Below are positions 13,150-20,221 of a stretch of DNA of 26,332 nucleotides, piece by piece (within the stretch, counting starts at the first letter, position 1; each line of letters begins with the position of its first letter). The stretch is from a virus. The stretch spans positions 1-26,332 of the IMG/VR virus record IMGVR_UViG_3300037258_000528; one strand, 5' to 3'. Under the pieces are notes generated by a model. That model made no database searches. It was not told the DNA's origin and was given only the letters and a program-made list of their open reading frames with translations. Position numbers and translations under genes: made by a program.

Positions 13150-14228
13150 CCGAGCCCCGGCCCGGACGCGCCCGGCGGCTGCACGATCCCCTCCCATGGG
13201 TTCGCCGTGTTCTTTGGCGTCTTGACCTTGAGCTGGCCCGGCAGATAGGCCGACGGCGGCGCGACGAGCAATTCGGTGCGCCGCCCCTGGCCGTCCTCGC
13301 GGCGCGTCACGCCGCCGACCAGGAACTGCGCCTTTAGCGCGAGGCGCGGCACGATGCACGACGCCAATGTGTTCATCTGCCACAACTTGCCGCCGGCGCG
13401 CCATTCCGGCACGGTCAACAGGGCGCTGACCGAGCGCCCCGAGCGCGTCGATGCTTCCCACTGGACGCGGACCAGCGCATCGGCGTCAGACAGCTGGGAT
13501 TCGGCGATCCCCGACCATACCCGGTAGCGCGGCACGCCGTAATCGTAGGCGATCGCCTTGATGCCGGGCTGCACCGCGCCGCCGGTCGCCGCCATGCCGG
13601 CCTGCGAGCGGATGTCGTATTCCTGGAAACGCTCCTTGCCGTCGAGCTTGCCGCGCGCCAGCGTCACGTTGCCGCCCTGGCCCATGACCAGCGAGGCGGC
13701 TGCCGCCGCGGTGCCAAGCGTCGTCAGCACGAGGTCGCCGTTGGCGTTGTCGGTCAAGAGGACGCCGCGCTGCCGCGCCAGACGCTCCAGGAACGCAAAC
13801 GCCGTCTCCGAGCGCTCGAACGTCGCGTCCGTGAAGGCGCCGCCGACATCGACGTTGTTGCTGAGCGTCACATCGATGCCGAACGGCGTCGCGACGGCAC
13901 GGGCGATCGCATCGAGTTTTGCCCCGAGGAACTGGTTGGTCGCGAATTTCGGCATGCAGTCGACCAGGTCCATCGTCTTCGAGCCGCCGCGGATCGTCGC
14001 CCGCGTCGCGTGCGGCTCGACGACCGGCTCGACCGTCACGACATAGCCGGTCAGCACGCGCTCGCCGTCATCGTCGACCGTGCATGCCGCAAACGGCAGG
14101 ATCGGCGGCAGCAATTCGGCCGGCGTCTCGAACTCGAACTCCGATTCGACCGCGCGCAGCGAGTGCGACACCCGCACTGCGCTCCACCGCGAATAGATCT
14201 GGCCGTTGACGGTCAGCGTCACCGGCAT
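13146..14228 (-). CDS. P: Baseplate hub protein, Mu gpP (gp44)-like
   Basis: 360 residues, close to the size of Mu gpP. N-terminus VTLTVNGQIYSRWSAVRVSHSLRAVESEFEFET and a GYVVTVEPVVEPHATRATIRGGSKTMDLVDC segment are typical of the hub family (T4 gp27 / P2 gpD related), with a later ERSETAFAFLERLARQRGVLLTDNANGDLVLT motif at about 138-169. The hub holds the spike and connects it to the tube. It is placed between the N-like and gp45 genes as in Mu. Confidence 0.88.
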   Translation of the reverse strand: MPVTLTVNGQIYSRWSAVRVSHSLRAVESEFEFETPAELLPPILPFAACTVDDDGERVLTGYVVTVEPVVEPHATRATIRGGSKTMDLVDCMPKFATNQFLGAKLDAIARAVATPFGIDVTLSNNVDVGGAFTDATFERSETAFAFLERLARQRGVLLTDNANGDLVLTTLGTAAAAASLVMGQGGNVTLARGKLDGKERFQEYDIRSQAGMAATGGAVQPGIKAIAYDYGVPRYRVWSGIAESQLSDADALVRVQWEASTRSGRSVSALLTVPEWRAGGKLWQMNTLASCIVPRLALKAQFLVGGVTRREDGQGRRTELLVAPPSAYLPGQLKVKTPKNTANPWEGIVQPPGASGPGLG

Positions 14229-14231
14229 GGC

Positions 14232-15023
14232 TCAACAGCCCGCGTCGAGGTATTCGACGGCGAGCGGCATGAACAGCGGGTGCGGCGCGGCGTTGCGCTG
14301 CACCAATGCCGCCGCCTGGCTGCCGTCCTGGTAGAGGCGCTGCGCCAGATAGAGCGCCGGCAGCGGCGCCGCCGCGGTGAAGGTCGCGAGGTTCGGCAGC
14401 CCCTCGCCGCGCGCCGCGAGGTCGGTCACCGCCGCGGTCTGCGCCGCCAGCCAGGCCTGCACGATCGTGTCGTCGTCATCCGCCGCCGCCAGGTCGATCT
14501 GCGCCTGGATCAGGCCGTAGAGCTGCGCGCTGGCGGAAGCGGCGTCGCCGGCGCTGGCGAACGCGGTCTGCGCGTAGAGCATCTGCAACGCCGCCGTCGC
14601 GGTGCTGCCGACCAGTCGGATCAGCGCCGTCCAGTTGGCGAGCACGATGCCGGTGGCGCTCGCCGGCGCCGGCCCGAAGGCCGCCAATGCCGCGAGGCCC
14701 TGGCTCGGGTCGAGCGGCAGCGGCGGCAGCCGCGACGCGTCGGCATAGCCCGGCAGCAGCGTCGGGTCGGGCGTCGCGGCCGTCGCGGCATCGCCGACGA
14801 TGCCGGCGACGTAATCGGTCAGCAATTTCGCCAACGCGGCGGCATAGCCGAGCGCATCGTCCGGCGCGACCGCCAATGGCGGCAGGGCGACCGCCACCGC
14901 CGCGGCGGCGCTGCCCGGCGCCGTCAGGTTGGCCGCGAGCGCCGTCTGCGCCGCCGCCAGCGCCGCCCGCGCGGCCGCCTGCACGGTCGTGCTCTGGCCG
15001 TCATATTGCCAGACCGTCGTCAT
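14232..15023 (-). CDS. Second half of Mu gpN-like DNA circularisation/tail protein
   Basis: 263 residues, very alanine-rich and mostly helical. The C-terminus (LPALYLAQRLYQDGSQAAALVQRNAAPHPLFMPLAVEYL) closely follows the end of full-length Mu gpN-family proteins, which read L-LAyrLY-da-RA-elv-RN-i-HP-F-p----vL. It starts seven bases after the stop of the gene for the N-terminal domain, so a normally single protein appears to be made as two chains. No strong ribosome site precedes ATG 15023, so translation may depend on coupling. Confidence 0.72.
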   Translation of the reverse strand: MTTVWQYDGQSTTVQAAARAALAAAQTALAANLTAPGSAAAAVAVALPPLAVAPDDALGYAAALAKLLTDYVAGIVGDAATAATPDPTLLPGYADASRLPPLPLDPSQGLAALAAFGPAPASATGIVLANWTALIRLVGSTATAALQMLYAQTAFASAGDAASASAQLYGLIQAQIDLAAADDDDTIVQAWLAAQTAAVTDLAARGEGLPNLATFTAAAPLPALYLAQRLYQDGSQAAALVQRNAAPHPLFMPLAVEYLDAGC

Positions 15024-15030
15024 GCGACCG

Positions 15031-15579
15031 TCACGGTATATCCGGCGCCGGCATCGCCGGCGGCGCGGCGATGTTGGCCCAGGGCTGCGTCGAGGTATCG
15101 ACCGGCGTCCCGGTAAAGCTGCCGGCGGCGAGCGCCGGGATGCCCTGGCTGACAGTCAGCGACTGGCCGGCCGTGTCGGGCGTCGGCGACGGCGGCTCGG
15201 CGCCGCCGGCCTCGACAAAATTGCACTCGAAAAATGCCGCGCGCCCCTTGTCGGCGAGCTCGCGCAGCATGCAGGGGAACCGGGCGTAGACTTGCAGCGG
15301 CCCCTTGTACGGGTGCACCAATGTGCCTGGCCCGTCGCTGTCGAGCGCCGCTTCGAGCGCGTCGCGCATCGTCATGTAGTCGTCGCCGACGACGTAGATG
15401 TCGAGGCGGTATTCCTTGGCTCCGCGCCCGAGGCTCTGGACGTAGACCGCGTCCGAATCGGGGAACTCGAACACCGCCAGGCGCTGCCCGGCCGGGTTGC
15501 CGGTGTCGCGGCAAAAAAACGGCACGCCGCGCCACGACCCTCGCAGCAGCCCGTCGCGCCAGGAAAACCCGAACGCCAT
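15031..15579 (-). CDS. N: Mu gpN-like protein, N-terminal domain only
   Basis: 182 residues. WRDGLLRGSWRGVPFFCRD...R-AVFEFP, GRGAKEYRLDIYVVGDDYMTMRDALEAALD-DGPGTLVHPYKG is the DNA_circ_N domain (residues about 5-100). Mu gpN is about 490 residues; here the protein stops soon after the domain, in a Pro/Ala-rich tail (PPAMPAPDIP), and the remaining part is in the next gene. gpN-type proteins are baseplate/tail components, with an older proposed role in DNA circularisation. Twenty bases separate it from the ParB-like gene of the upstream island. Confidence 0.8.
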   Translation of the reverse strand: MAFGFSWRDGLLRGSWRGVPFFCRDTGNPAGQRLAVFEFPDSDAVYVQSLGRGAKEYRLDIYVVGDDYMTMRDALEAALDSDGPGTLVHPYKGPLQVYARFPCMLRELADKGRAAFFECNFVEAGGAEPPSPTPDTAGQSLTVSQGIPALAAGSFTGTPVDTSTQPWANIAAPPAMPAPDIP

Positions 15580-15599
15580 CAGCCGATCGCCCTAAAAGC

Positions 15600-16574
15600 T
15601 CATCGCAGCACGGCCTCGTCGGCGGCGGCGGCGCGCTTGCGCAATTCGACCGCTGGCGGCGCCCCCATTTGTGCCGCGGCCGGAAAATAGCCGGCGAGAT
15701 CGATCGCCTTGACGATCAACTTGCCGTTCGGGTGCGTCGTATAGCTCCGCTTCAGCAGATAGCGCTCGACGCACGCCACCGCGCGCGAGGTGAGAAACTG
15801 CACGGTGCTCTTTTGGTGATGCGTCTCGCGGTGCCGGTCGATCAGAAACCGCAGAGCCTCGATCGCGTCCAGCTTCAACCCCGCCTTCTCGCCATCGTTT
15901 CTTGCGTACCGCTCCCAGAACTCTTTCACGGCAAGCGCACGCTCGTTCGGCCGACCAGCGCGCCGAGGAGCATTTTCATCCACGACGTACAAAAACTCGG
16001 CGGTCCTATTGCGTCGCAGCGTCAGCAGCGCGGCGGCCGTTATTGCCCCATTGAAGTAGGTCGCGCTGATCGCAATCTCGTCGAGCAGCTTCAGCTCGGG
16101 CAGCCAATGCGCGACCAGCGTGTGGACATCGACATGCGCCGCGTTGACGTGCATCTCGATGCTGAAGGCGAGCCGCAGCGCCGCCGCGATGGCGCCGACC
16201 CGCATGAAGCCCGACGCCGGTTCGAACCCCAGCTCGCGGAAGCTGCCGAACACCTTGTCGGTCGCGGTTTCGAGCGCCGCCTGGTTGTCGCAATGGTCAT
16301 AGAGTTCGACGACCTGCGCCAGATCGGCGGCGTGATACACCGTGACCCACAACTCCGCCGGCGCCAGCTCGGCATGCTGCTGCCAGAACAGATCGCGGGT
16401 ATGGCCGTCGACCTTGAACCGGCGGCCGTCGGGCAGCACCGCCATCTTGACGGCCTGCTGATCGAGCGACGGCGTCAACAGGTGCTTTGCCCGCCGGGCG
16501 CGCTCCTCGGTGTTGCGCTGGCGCGGGTTGCCGGGGATCGCCGACCATTCGGCCGGCGTCATCGTCGTCTGCAT
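15600..16574 (-). CDS. ParB/sulfiredoxin-fold protein inside the tail operon
   Basis: 324 residues from ATG 16574, chosen because AGGAG lies 7 nt upstream; the same frame stays open further upstream but without a comparable site. The N-terminus has ParB-type motifs: IPGNPRQRN at 13-21 and FKVDGHTRDLFW at 53-64 (compare I--NP-Q-R and the DGHHR box). Residues 75-110 form a VTVYHAADLAQVVELYDHCDNQAALET helix-rich segment; the rest is helical with ALRFLIDRHRETHHQKST near 255. No HTH is obvious. ParB-fold proteins of phages are CTPases, nucleases or regulators; which applies here is not clear. It is cargo: unrelated to tail assembly, preceded by a structured leader and followed by the gpN-like gene. 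Confidence 0.68.
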   Translation of the reverse strand: MQTTMTPAEWSAIPGNPRQRNTEERARRAKHLLTPSLDQQAVKMAVLPDGRRFKVDGHTRDLFWQQHAELAPAELWVTVYHAADLAQVVELYDHCDNQAALETATDKVFGSFRELGFEPASGFMRVGAIAAALRLAFSIEMHVNAAHVDVHTLVAHWLPELKLLDEIAISATYFNGAITAAALLTLRRNRTAEFLYVVDENAPRRAGRPNERALAVKEFWERYARNDGEKAGLKLDAIEALRFLIDRHRETHHQKSTVQFLTSRAVACVERYLLKRSYTTHPNGKLIVKAIDLAGYFPAAAQMGAPPAVELRKRAAAADEAVLR

Positions 16575-16714
16575 CTTGTCTCTCCTCTGGGGCCGGGTTA
16601 GCAGACCCGGCGCGGTTCGGGCAGTCGCCCAGTGAAGGGCGACTCCCGGCCCCAGAGAAGCCTGAGGAAACCGGAAGCCGCCGCGCATCCCGCTGCTACG
16701 CGGGAACCTGATCG
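16575..16714 (-). promoter_or_regulatory. Structured leader with two exclusive folds before the ParB-like gene
   Basis: Between the S24-like and ParB-like genes, a perfect 13-bp inverted repeat (arms 16585-16597 and 16645-16657, CTCTGGGGCCGGG type) encloses a perfect 8-bp hairpin (16623-16630 / 16637-16644). The arm nearer the gene overlaps two bases of the AGGAG ribosome site (16582-16586). A competing 6-bp hairpin (16593-16598 / 16605-16610, CCGGGT/ACCCGG) shares five bases with the same arm and would free the site. This looks like translational control of the ParB-like gene. A further 6-bp hairpin sits at 16688-16705. No T run follows, so it is not a simple terminator. Confidence 0.55.
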
Positions 16715-17086
16715 TCAATTTTGATAGCAGTCCTCGAAGACCCGGCTGTCGATCACCCGGATCTCGGCGGCGACGATGCCGACCACCTTCCTGTCGAACT
16801 CTGCGCGCGGCATCGACCACCGCTCGCTGAACCGCGGGTTGTCGAACCACAGCACGACGTTCCCGGCCCCATCGTATTGACACCGGTAGACGACCGCCTC
16901 GCCGTCAATTTCGACGACGTAGAGCCCGTCGGACCGGAAGCGATCGCACGGCGTCGCGACGACGAAATCCCCTCGCCGCAGCGTCGGCTCCATGCCATTG
17001 CCCTCGATCGCGATCAGGCGTGGTCGCCCCTGCGCGGGGATCGGCGGCGAGGCATGCTCCCCGCCCAACATCAGGTCGTAAGGCAT
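16715..17086 (-). CDS. S24/LexA-like domain protein without catalytic dyad
   Basis: 123 residues from ATG 17086 with GAGGAA 8 nt upstream. The body follows the LexA/CI C-terminal peptidase fold: IEGNGMEPTLRRGDFVV at 27-43, DGLYVVEIDGEAVVYR at 53-68, WFDNPRFSERW at 80-90 and VVGIVAAEIRVI at the end. In active family members the first motif is GDSM with Ser as nucleophile; here it is GNGM (Gly31). The general-base Lys expected near VVYR is Tyr67. There is also no N-terminal DNA-binding HTH: the domain begins about 22 residues in. It is therefore probably a non-cleaving dimerisation module, possibly one that pairs with a repressor or LexA. Neighbours are the folded region upstream and the ParB-like gene. 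Confidence 0.72.
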   Translation of the reverse strand: MPYDLMLGGEHASPPIPAQGRPRLIAIEGNGMEPTLRRGDFVVATPCDRFRSDGLYVVEIDGEAVVYRCQYDGAGNVVLWFDNPRFSERWSMPRAEFDRKVVGIVAAEIRVIDSRVFEDCYQN

Positions 17087-17373
17087 CGTCGGTTTCCTCG
17101 GTTCGGCTTGCTAGGCCGCGGCCCGGTAACGGACCGGGCGCCGGGAGCTAGCAACACGACCGAAGGCACGTGCCCCGCGCTTTCCCCCTCTCGGGGTATT
17201 GCATGGCAGCGGGACTCCCGGCACAGTGGGGCCGGGCACGCCCGCAAGGCAAAGCGGGCATGATGCTCTTCGGGAGATCGGCCGCGTCAACGGCAATCGC
17301 CCTATCGGTGCGGTTGCTAGCCGCGCGCCGATTCTGCCGAAGCCTGCTGCGCTTTGCAACGGGCCTTTTCTGC
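17087..17373. other. Folded intergenic region, possible non-coding RNA
   Basis: No convincing gene is present. The stretch holds several perfect inverted repeats: an outer 7-bp stem TTGCTAG/CTAGCAA (17108-17114 / 17148-17154) around a 7-bp GCCCGGT/ACCGGGC hairpin (17121-17127 / 17133-17139), a 10-bp palindrome GGCACGTGCC near 17165, a CCCC-TCTC-GGGG hairpin near 17185-17196, and two adjacent 6-bp hairpins (CCCGGC/GCCGGG near 17216-17235; GCCCGC/GCGGGC near 17238-17257). Minus-strand frames through it are rich in Arg, Pro and Cys and look non-coding. It forms the 5' leader side of the S24-like gene and the upstream side of the plus-strand moron promoter. Confidence 0.45.
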
Positions 17374-17402
17374 TTGCCAGACCCGTCGGTTCCAAATTGA
17401 AT
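17374..17402 (+). promoter_or_regulatory. Sigma-70-type promoter for the moron
   Basis: TTGCCA (17374-17379, five of six matches to -35) is separated by exactly 17 bp from TTGAAT (17397-17402, four of six to -10). The start point would be near 17409, 34 nt before ATG 17443. It faces the only plus-strand gene and lies in locally AT-richer DNA. The earlier ATG at 17401 falls within the -10 box, so it cannot be the start for this promoter. Confidence 0.5.
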
Positions 17403-17442
17403 GTGCTCTCGCGTCCCTCTACCGCAGGCCGAGAGTTTTTCC

Positions 17443-17997
17443 ATGCTTCACCGGGCATTGCTGCTGGCGCTGCTGTTCACTCACCTTGCCGCCTCGCGCC
17501 TCGCAGCAGAGAGTTCAGCGGGGGCGCCCGAGGACTCCGCTGAGCAGATCGCCGACGCTCTCGGCTGCACACATACGCTTTCCGCCGGCGTACCCTTTGG
17601 GCATCTGCGGGTGCGCTGCCTACAGTCGACGCTAGTTGATGAAATCCCATCGCTGCAAAAGGCGGGACTGATAAACCAGGAGTACGATCAAACTTATATC
17701 AACACCCATGATACTTCGCTCGCCGCAGTAGTGCTCCTTCAGGTTACGGCGTTTTTGCTTCCCAGTACGTACCGGTCAAGCGAGATTGACTCTCTTACTG
17801 TCGAGAGCGTTCTCGGCGCGGCAGATGATTTTGGACATATTGTAGACCAGTCCGTTTTCAATTTTAGGTTCACCCGTGCCCTATTCGCCAAGATCGATTG
17901 GGATCATTTCGAGACGCGCCGGCTGTCTAAAATCGCCCCGGGCTTTACCGCCAGTCCCTGGCTGCTCCGCGCGACAGCAAATGAGCCTGACCGCTAA
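17443..17997 (+). CDS. Exported moron protein on the opposite strand
   Basis: 184 residues from ATG 17443, the only well-supported plus-strand gene. It has a Sec signal (MLHRALLLALLFTHLAASRLAA). The mature protein has cysteines at 42 and 59 (possible disulphide), a moderately hydrophobic segment at about 92-107 and a helical, mixed-charge C-terminus. I recognise no family. The DNA from about 17640 to 17900 is distinctly less GC-rich than the tail genes. It is convergent with the tape measure gene and their stop codons interlock in the four bases CTAA (17994-17997), leaving no room for a terminator. Own promoter, opposite strand, unlike composition and a non-structural exported product are the marks of a lysogenic conversion gene (moron). 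Confidence 0.75.
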   Translation: MLHRALLLALLFTHLAASRLAAESSAGAPEDSAEQIADALGCTHTLSAGVPFGHLRVRCLQSTLVDEIPSLQKAGLINQEYDQTYINTHDTSLAAVVLLQVTAFLLPSTYRSSEIDSLTVESVLGAADDFGHIVDQSVFNFRFTRALFAKIDWDHFETRRLSKIAPGFTASPWLLRATANEPDR

Positions 17998-20042
17998 AAC
18001 GGCATCGCGTAGCCGAGGTTGAGGTCCAGATCGGCCGGGTGGCCGAGATGCTCGACCGCGGGCCGCGTATTGCGCGGCAGGCCCTGCAGGTCGAGCGTGA
18101 CCTTGGTGTGGCTCAATGCGCCGCCGGCGCGCAGCCCGCCGCCGGCCGCCAGCTTTGCCAGCAGGTCGCCGGCCGGCGCGAGGTTGACCGGCGAGGCGCC
18201 GTAATCGAGAAACCGGTCGTGCATCTCGCGCACGACCGCGTCGGGGTCGGTTTGCGAGCGGAAGCCGGGGTGTAGCCGCTCCATCGTGGCCAGCACATAG
18301 CGCGTCTGGGCCGCGACATCGCCCACCTGGCCGCCGCCGGCGAGATAGGCGTCGAGCCGGCCGCCCTGATGCAATTGCCAGGGACCGAAGCTGGTGCCGT
18401 TGTCGCCCGGCTTCCAGCCCTGCCACACGCCGCCCTCGCCGAGCGCCGCCGCGACGACGCCCTGGATCACCGCATCGGTCGCCCCGCCGGCGCGCAGGCT
18501 GCCGACGATCTGCCCCAGTACCGGGCCGCCGGCGCCGGCGCCGGTCGATGCGGCGTGCGCGCGCAATTGCGCCGGCGTCCACGGCGTGCCCGGCACGTGT
18601 TCGGGGACCGGCGTGAGGTAGCCCCACAGCCCCATGGCGGCATCGCGCATCTTGTCGGTGATCGGCTCAAGGCGTTTCCAGGCGTCCGTGAAGACGTCGT
18701 CAATGTCATTCCACAGGACGCGGAAGAATTCGACTTCCGGGCGCCACGCATCGGCGATCAGCTTGGCGGCCTTCGACAGGCTCGCGGTGACCGATCCCCA
18801 GGTTTCGATCGCCTTCGCCTTGATGGTGTCCCAATGTTCATAGATCTCGTAACCCGCGATGCCGCCCGCGACGGCCACGCCCAAGATCGCTGCCGCTATC
18901 GGATTTGCCAGCAGCGCCGCACCGACGACGGCGACGGTCTGCGCGATGGCGCCCCCGAGAGAGGCGAAGCTCGCAATCGCCGGCCCGAACGTCAGCGCCG
19001 CGATCCCGCCGAGTACCAGAGTCATGCCGCCGAGGTGGTTGTATGCCCACGCGGCCGCGCTGCCGAACTCGCGCATGCCGCCAATCACGCCCTTCCAATC
19101 GATGCCCTTCAGGTAGGTGCCGAACTCCTTGACCGCGTCGCCGATTTGCTGCGCCAGCCAGGGGCGGTTGGCGTCCATCCAGGCGCTCATGCCCTTGACT
19201 GCATCGGTCAGCGACGGGAATAGCTGGTTTCCGATCGCCAATTGCAGACCGAGCACGGCGCCGCTCATGCCCTTGTAGGCTTCCTCGAATTCGAGCGCGC
19301 CCTGCGTCTCTTCCTTGGTCGGCATCAGCCCGTGCGCCGCGGCGTCGGTGAACATCTCGCCGATCCAGTCCTGCCCCTTGCCGAACAGCGGCATCAGGCG
19401 GGCGCCCATGCGCTCGCCGAGCATCGTCGACAGCATCTGCGTCGCGAGCGGCGTCTGCCCGGTATCGATCAGGTGCTTGGTTTCCCAGGTGAGGCGCCCG
19501 AGCGCATCGGCCGTATCGGCGATGTGGCCCGGCGCGTTGTGCATTCCCAGCTTAAGCAACAGCGACTGCACATCCTTGGCCTTGCCGCTGGCCGCCTCGG
19601 CGATGCGCCGGTTGAGGTAGGTAAAGCTGCGGTCGAGCTGCTGCGCGTCGATGTTGGCGATGCCGGCGGCGTAGTGCCAGCTCGCCATCGCCTTCGTCGA
19701 TAGCCCGGTCTGGATCGCCGAGAAGCCCAGCTTCTCGGAATATTCGGTCGTCTTTTTGACGATCTCGCCGAGCCCGGCGATGCTGCCGACCGCGCCCAAT
19801 GCCGCCAGCGGCGTCAACAGCTCGAACAGCCCCTCGCCGAGGCCGCGCACCCGCTCCAATGCCAGGCGGGAATGCTCGGCGAGGTTTTTGAGGCCGCTCT
19901 GCTCGCCAATCTCGCCGAGCCGGCTGTGGATCTCGCGCAGCGGCGCCGACATCGTGCGGAACCGTTCGTTGATCCGCCGCAATGGCTCGGCCGTCTGGTC
20001 GAGCACCGTGATGATCGCGCGCAGCGTCTGGTCGGAGGCCAT
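17994..20042 (-). CDS. Tape measure protein with lysozyme-like C-terminal domain
   Basis: 682 residues, near the size of Mu gp42. The N-terminus (LRAIITVLDQTAEPLRRINERFRTM...LREIHSRLGEIGEQSGL) and a long helical body with TTEYSEKLGFSA-QTGLSTKAM at about 98-120 are typical of Mu-type tape measures. Hydrophobic helices at about 336-400 match the membrane-inserting region. At about 515-615 there is a tail-lysozyme-like domain: GVVAAALGEGG-WQGWKPGDNGTSFGPWQLHQGGRLDAYL, with Glu536 as the likely catalytic acid, comparable to phage tail lysozyme domains that locally open peptidoglycan during infection. The gene starts one base after the frameshift extension of the tail chaperone, and its stop interlocks with that of the plus-strand moron. 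Confidence 0.9.
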   Translation of the reverse strand: MASDQTLRAIITVLDQTAEPLRRINERFRTMSAPLREIHSRLGEIGEQSGLKNLAEHSRLALERVRGLGEGLFELLTPLAALGAVGSIAGLGEIVKKTTEYSEKLGFSAIQTGLSTKAMASWHYAAGIANIDAQQLDRSFTYLNRRIAEAASGKAKDVQSLLLKLGMHNAPGHIADTADALGRLTWETKHLIDTGQTPLATQMLSTMLGERMGARLMPLFGKGQDWIGEMFTDAAAHGLMPTKEETQGALEFEEAYKGMSGAVLGLQLAIGNQLFPSLTDAVKGMSAWMDANRPWLAQQIGDAVKEFGTYLKGIDWKGVIGGMREFGSAAAWAYNHLGGMTLVLGGIAALTFGPAIASFASLGGAIAQTVAVVGAALLANPIAAAILGVAVAGGIAGYEIYEHWDTIKAKAIETWGSVTASLSKAAKLIADAWRPEVEFFRVLWNDIDDVFTDAWKRLEPITDKMRDAAMGLWGYLTPVPEHVPGTPWTPAQLRAHAASTGAGAGGPVLGQIVGSLRAGGATDAVIQGVVAAALGEGGVWQGWKPGDNGTSFGPWQLHQGGRLDAYLAGGGQVGDVAAQTRYVLATMERLHPGFRSQTDPDAVVREMHDRFLDYGASPVNLAPAGDLLAKLAAGGGLRAGGALSHTKVTLDLQGLPRNTRPAVEHLGHPADLDLNLGYAMPF

Positions 20043-20221
20043 CTACTGGTCCCTTATTCGGTCGGCGATGCGGTGCGACTGCGCTTCGAGCAGCGCCAGC
20101 TCGGTGTGCGACAACTCCATCACTCGGTAGGGGTCAAGTTTCCAGAACCACGCGAGGTCGAAACAGAGGTCAATAAGGACGCGCGGATCTCGGAGAGAGA
20201 CTTTGCCGTCGCGCCCATGGA
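20043..20221 (-). CDS. -1 frameshift extension of the tail chaperone (GpE-like)
   Basis: The -1 frame relative to the chaperone gene stays open past its stop and ends exactly one base before the tape measure start. Its C-terminal part, LIDLCFDLAWFWKLDPYRVMELSHTELALLEAQ, resembles P2 GpE' type extensions (helical, W-aromatic, L-ELL pattern). It has no ribosome site or sensible start of its own, so it should be made by programmed -1 frameshifting, as known for lambda G-GT and P2 E-E'. No perfect X-XXY-YYZ heptamer is visible; the most likely slip is the GGGGTTTT run (20221-20228). The coordinates start from that run and are approximate. Confidence 0.7.

Noticed and set aside
12595-13461. 288-residue version of the gp45 spike
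   Set aside because: The first ~104 residues are shadow of the P-like gene; GTG 13149 overlaps the P stop and begins the conserved part.
16585-16657. tRNA-like folding (GGGGCCG...CGGCCCC with two inner hairpins)
   Set aside because: No T-loop GTTCRAANY in the right arm, no proper anticodon arm and no CCA context; a leader structure explains it better.
16661-16714. Terminator after the S24-like gene (TCCCGC/GCGGGA hairpin)
   Set aside because: The stem is only 6 bp and is followed by GC-rich sequence without a T run on either strand.
16575-16883. Longer N-terminus for the ParB-like protein, continuing upstream in frame
   Set aside because: The extension overlaps the S24-like gene and the leader stems, and no ribosome site matches the AGGAG before ATG 16574.
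17111-17458. Minus-strand frames of ~100 codons in the folded intergenic region
   Set aside because: Composition is Arg/Pro/Cys-rich, two frames are equally open, there is no ribosome site, and the inverted repeats explain the sequence better as RNA or DNA structure.
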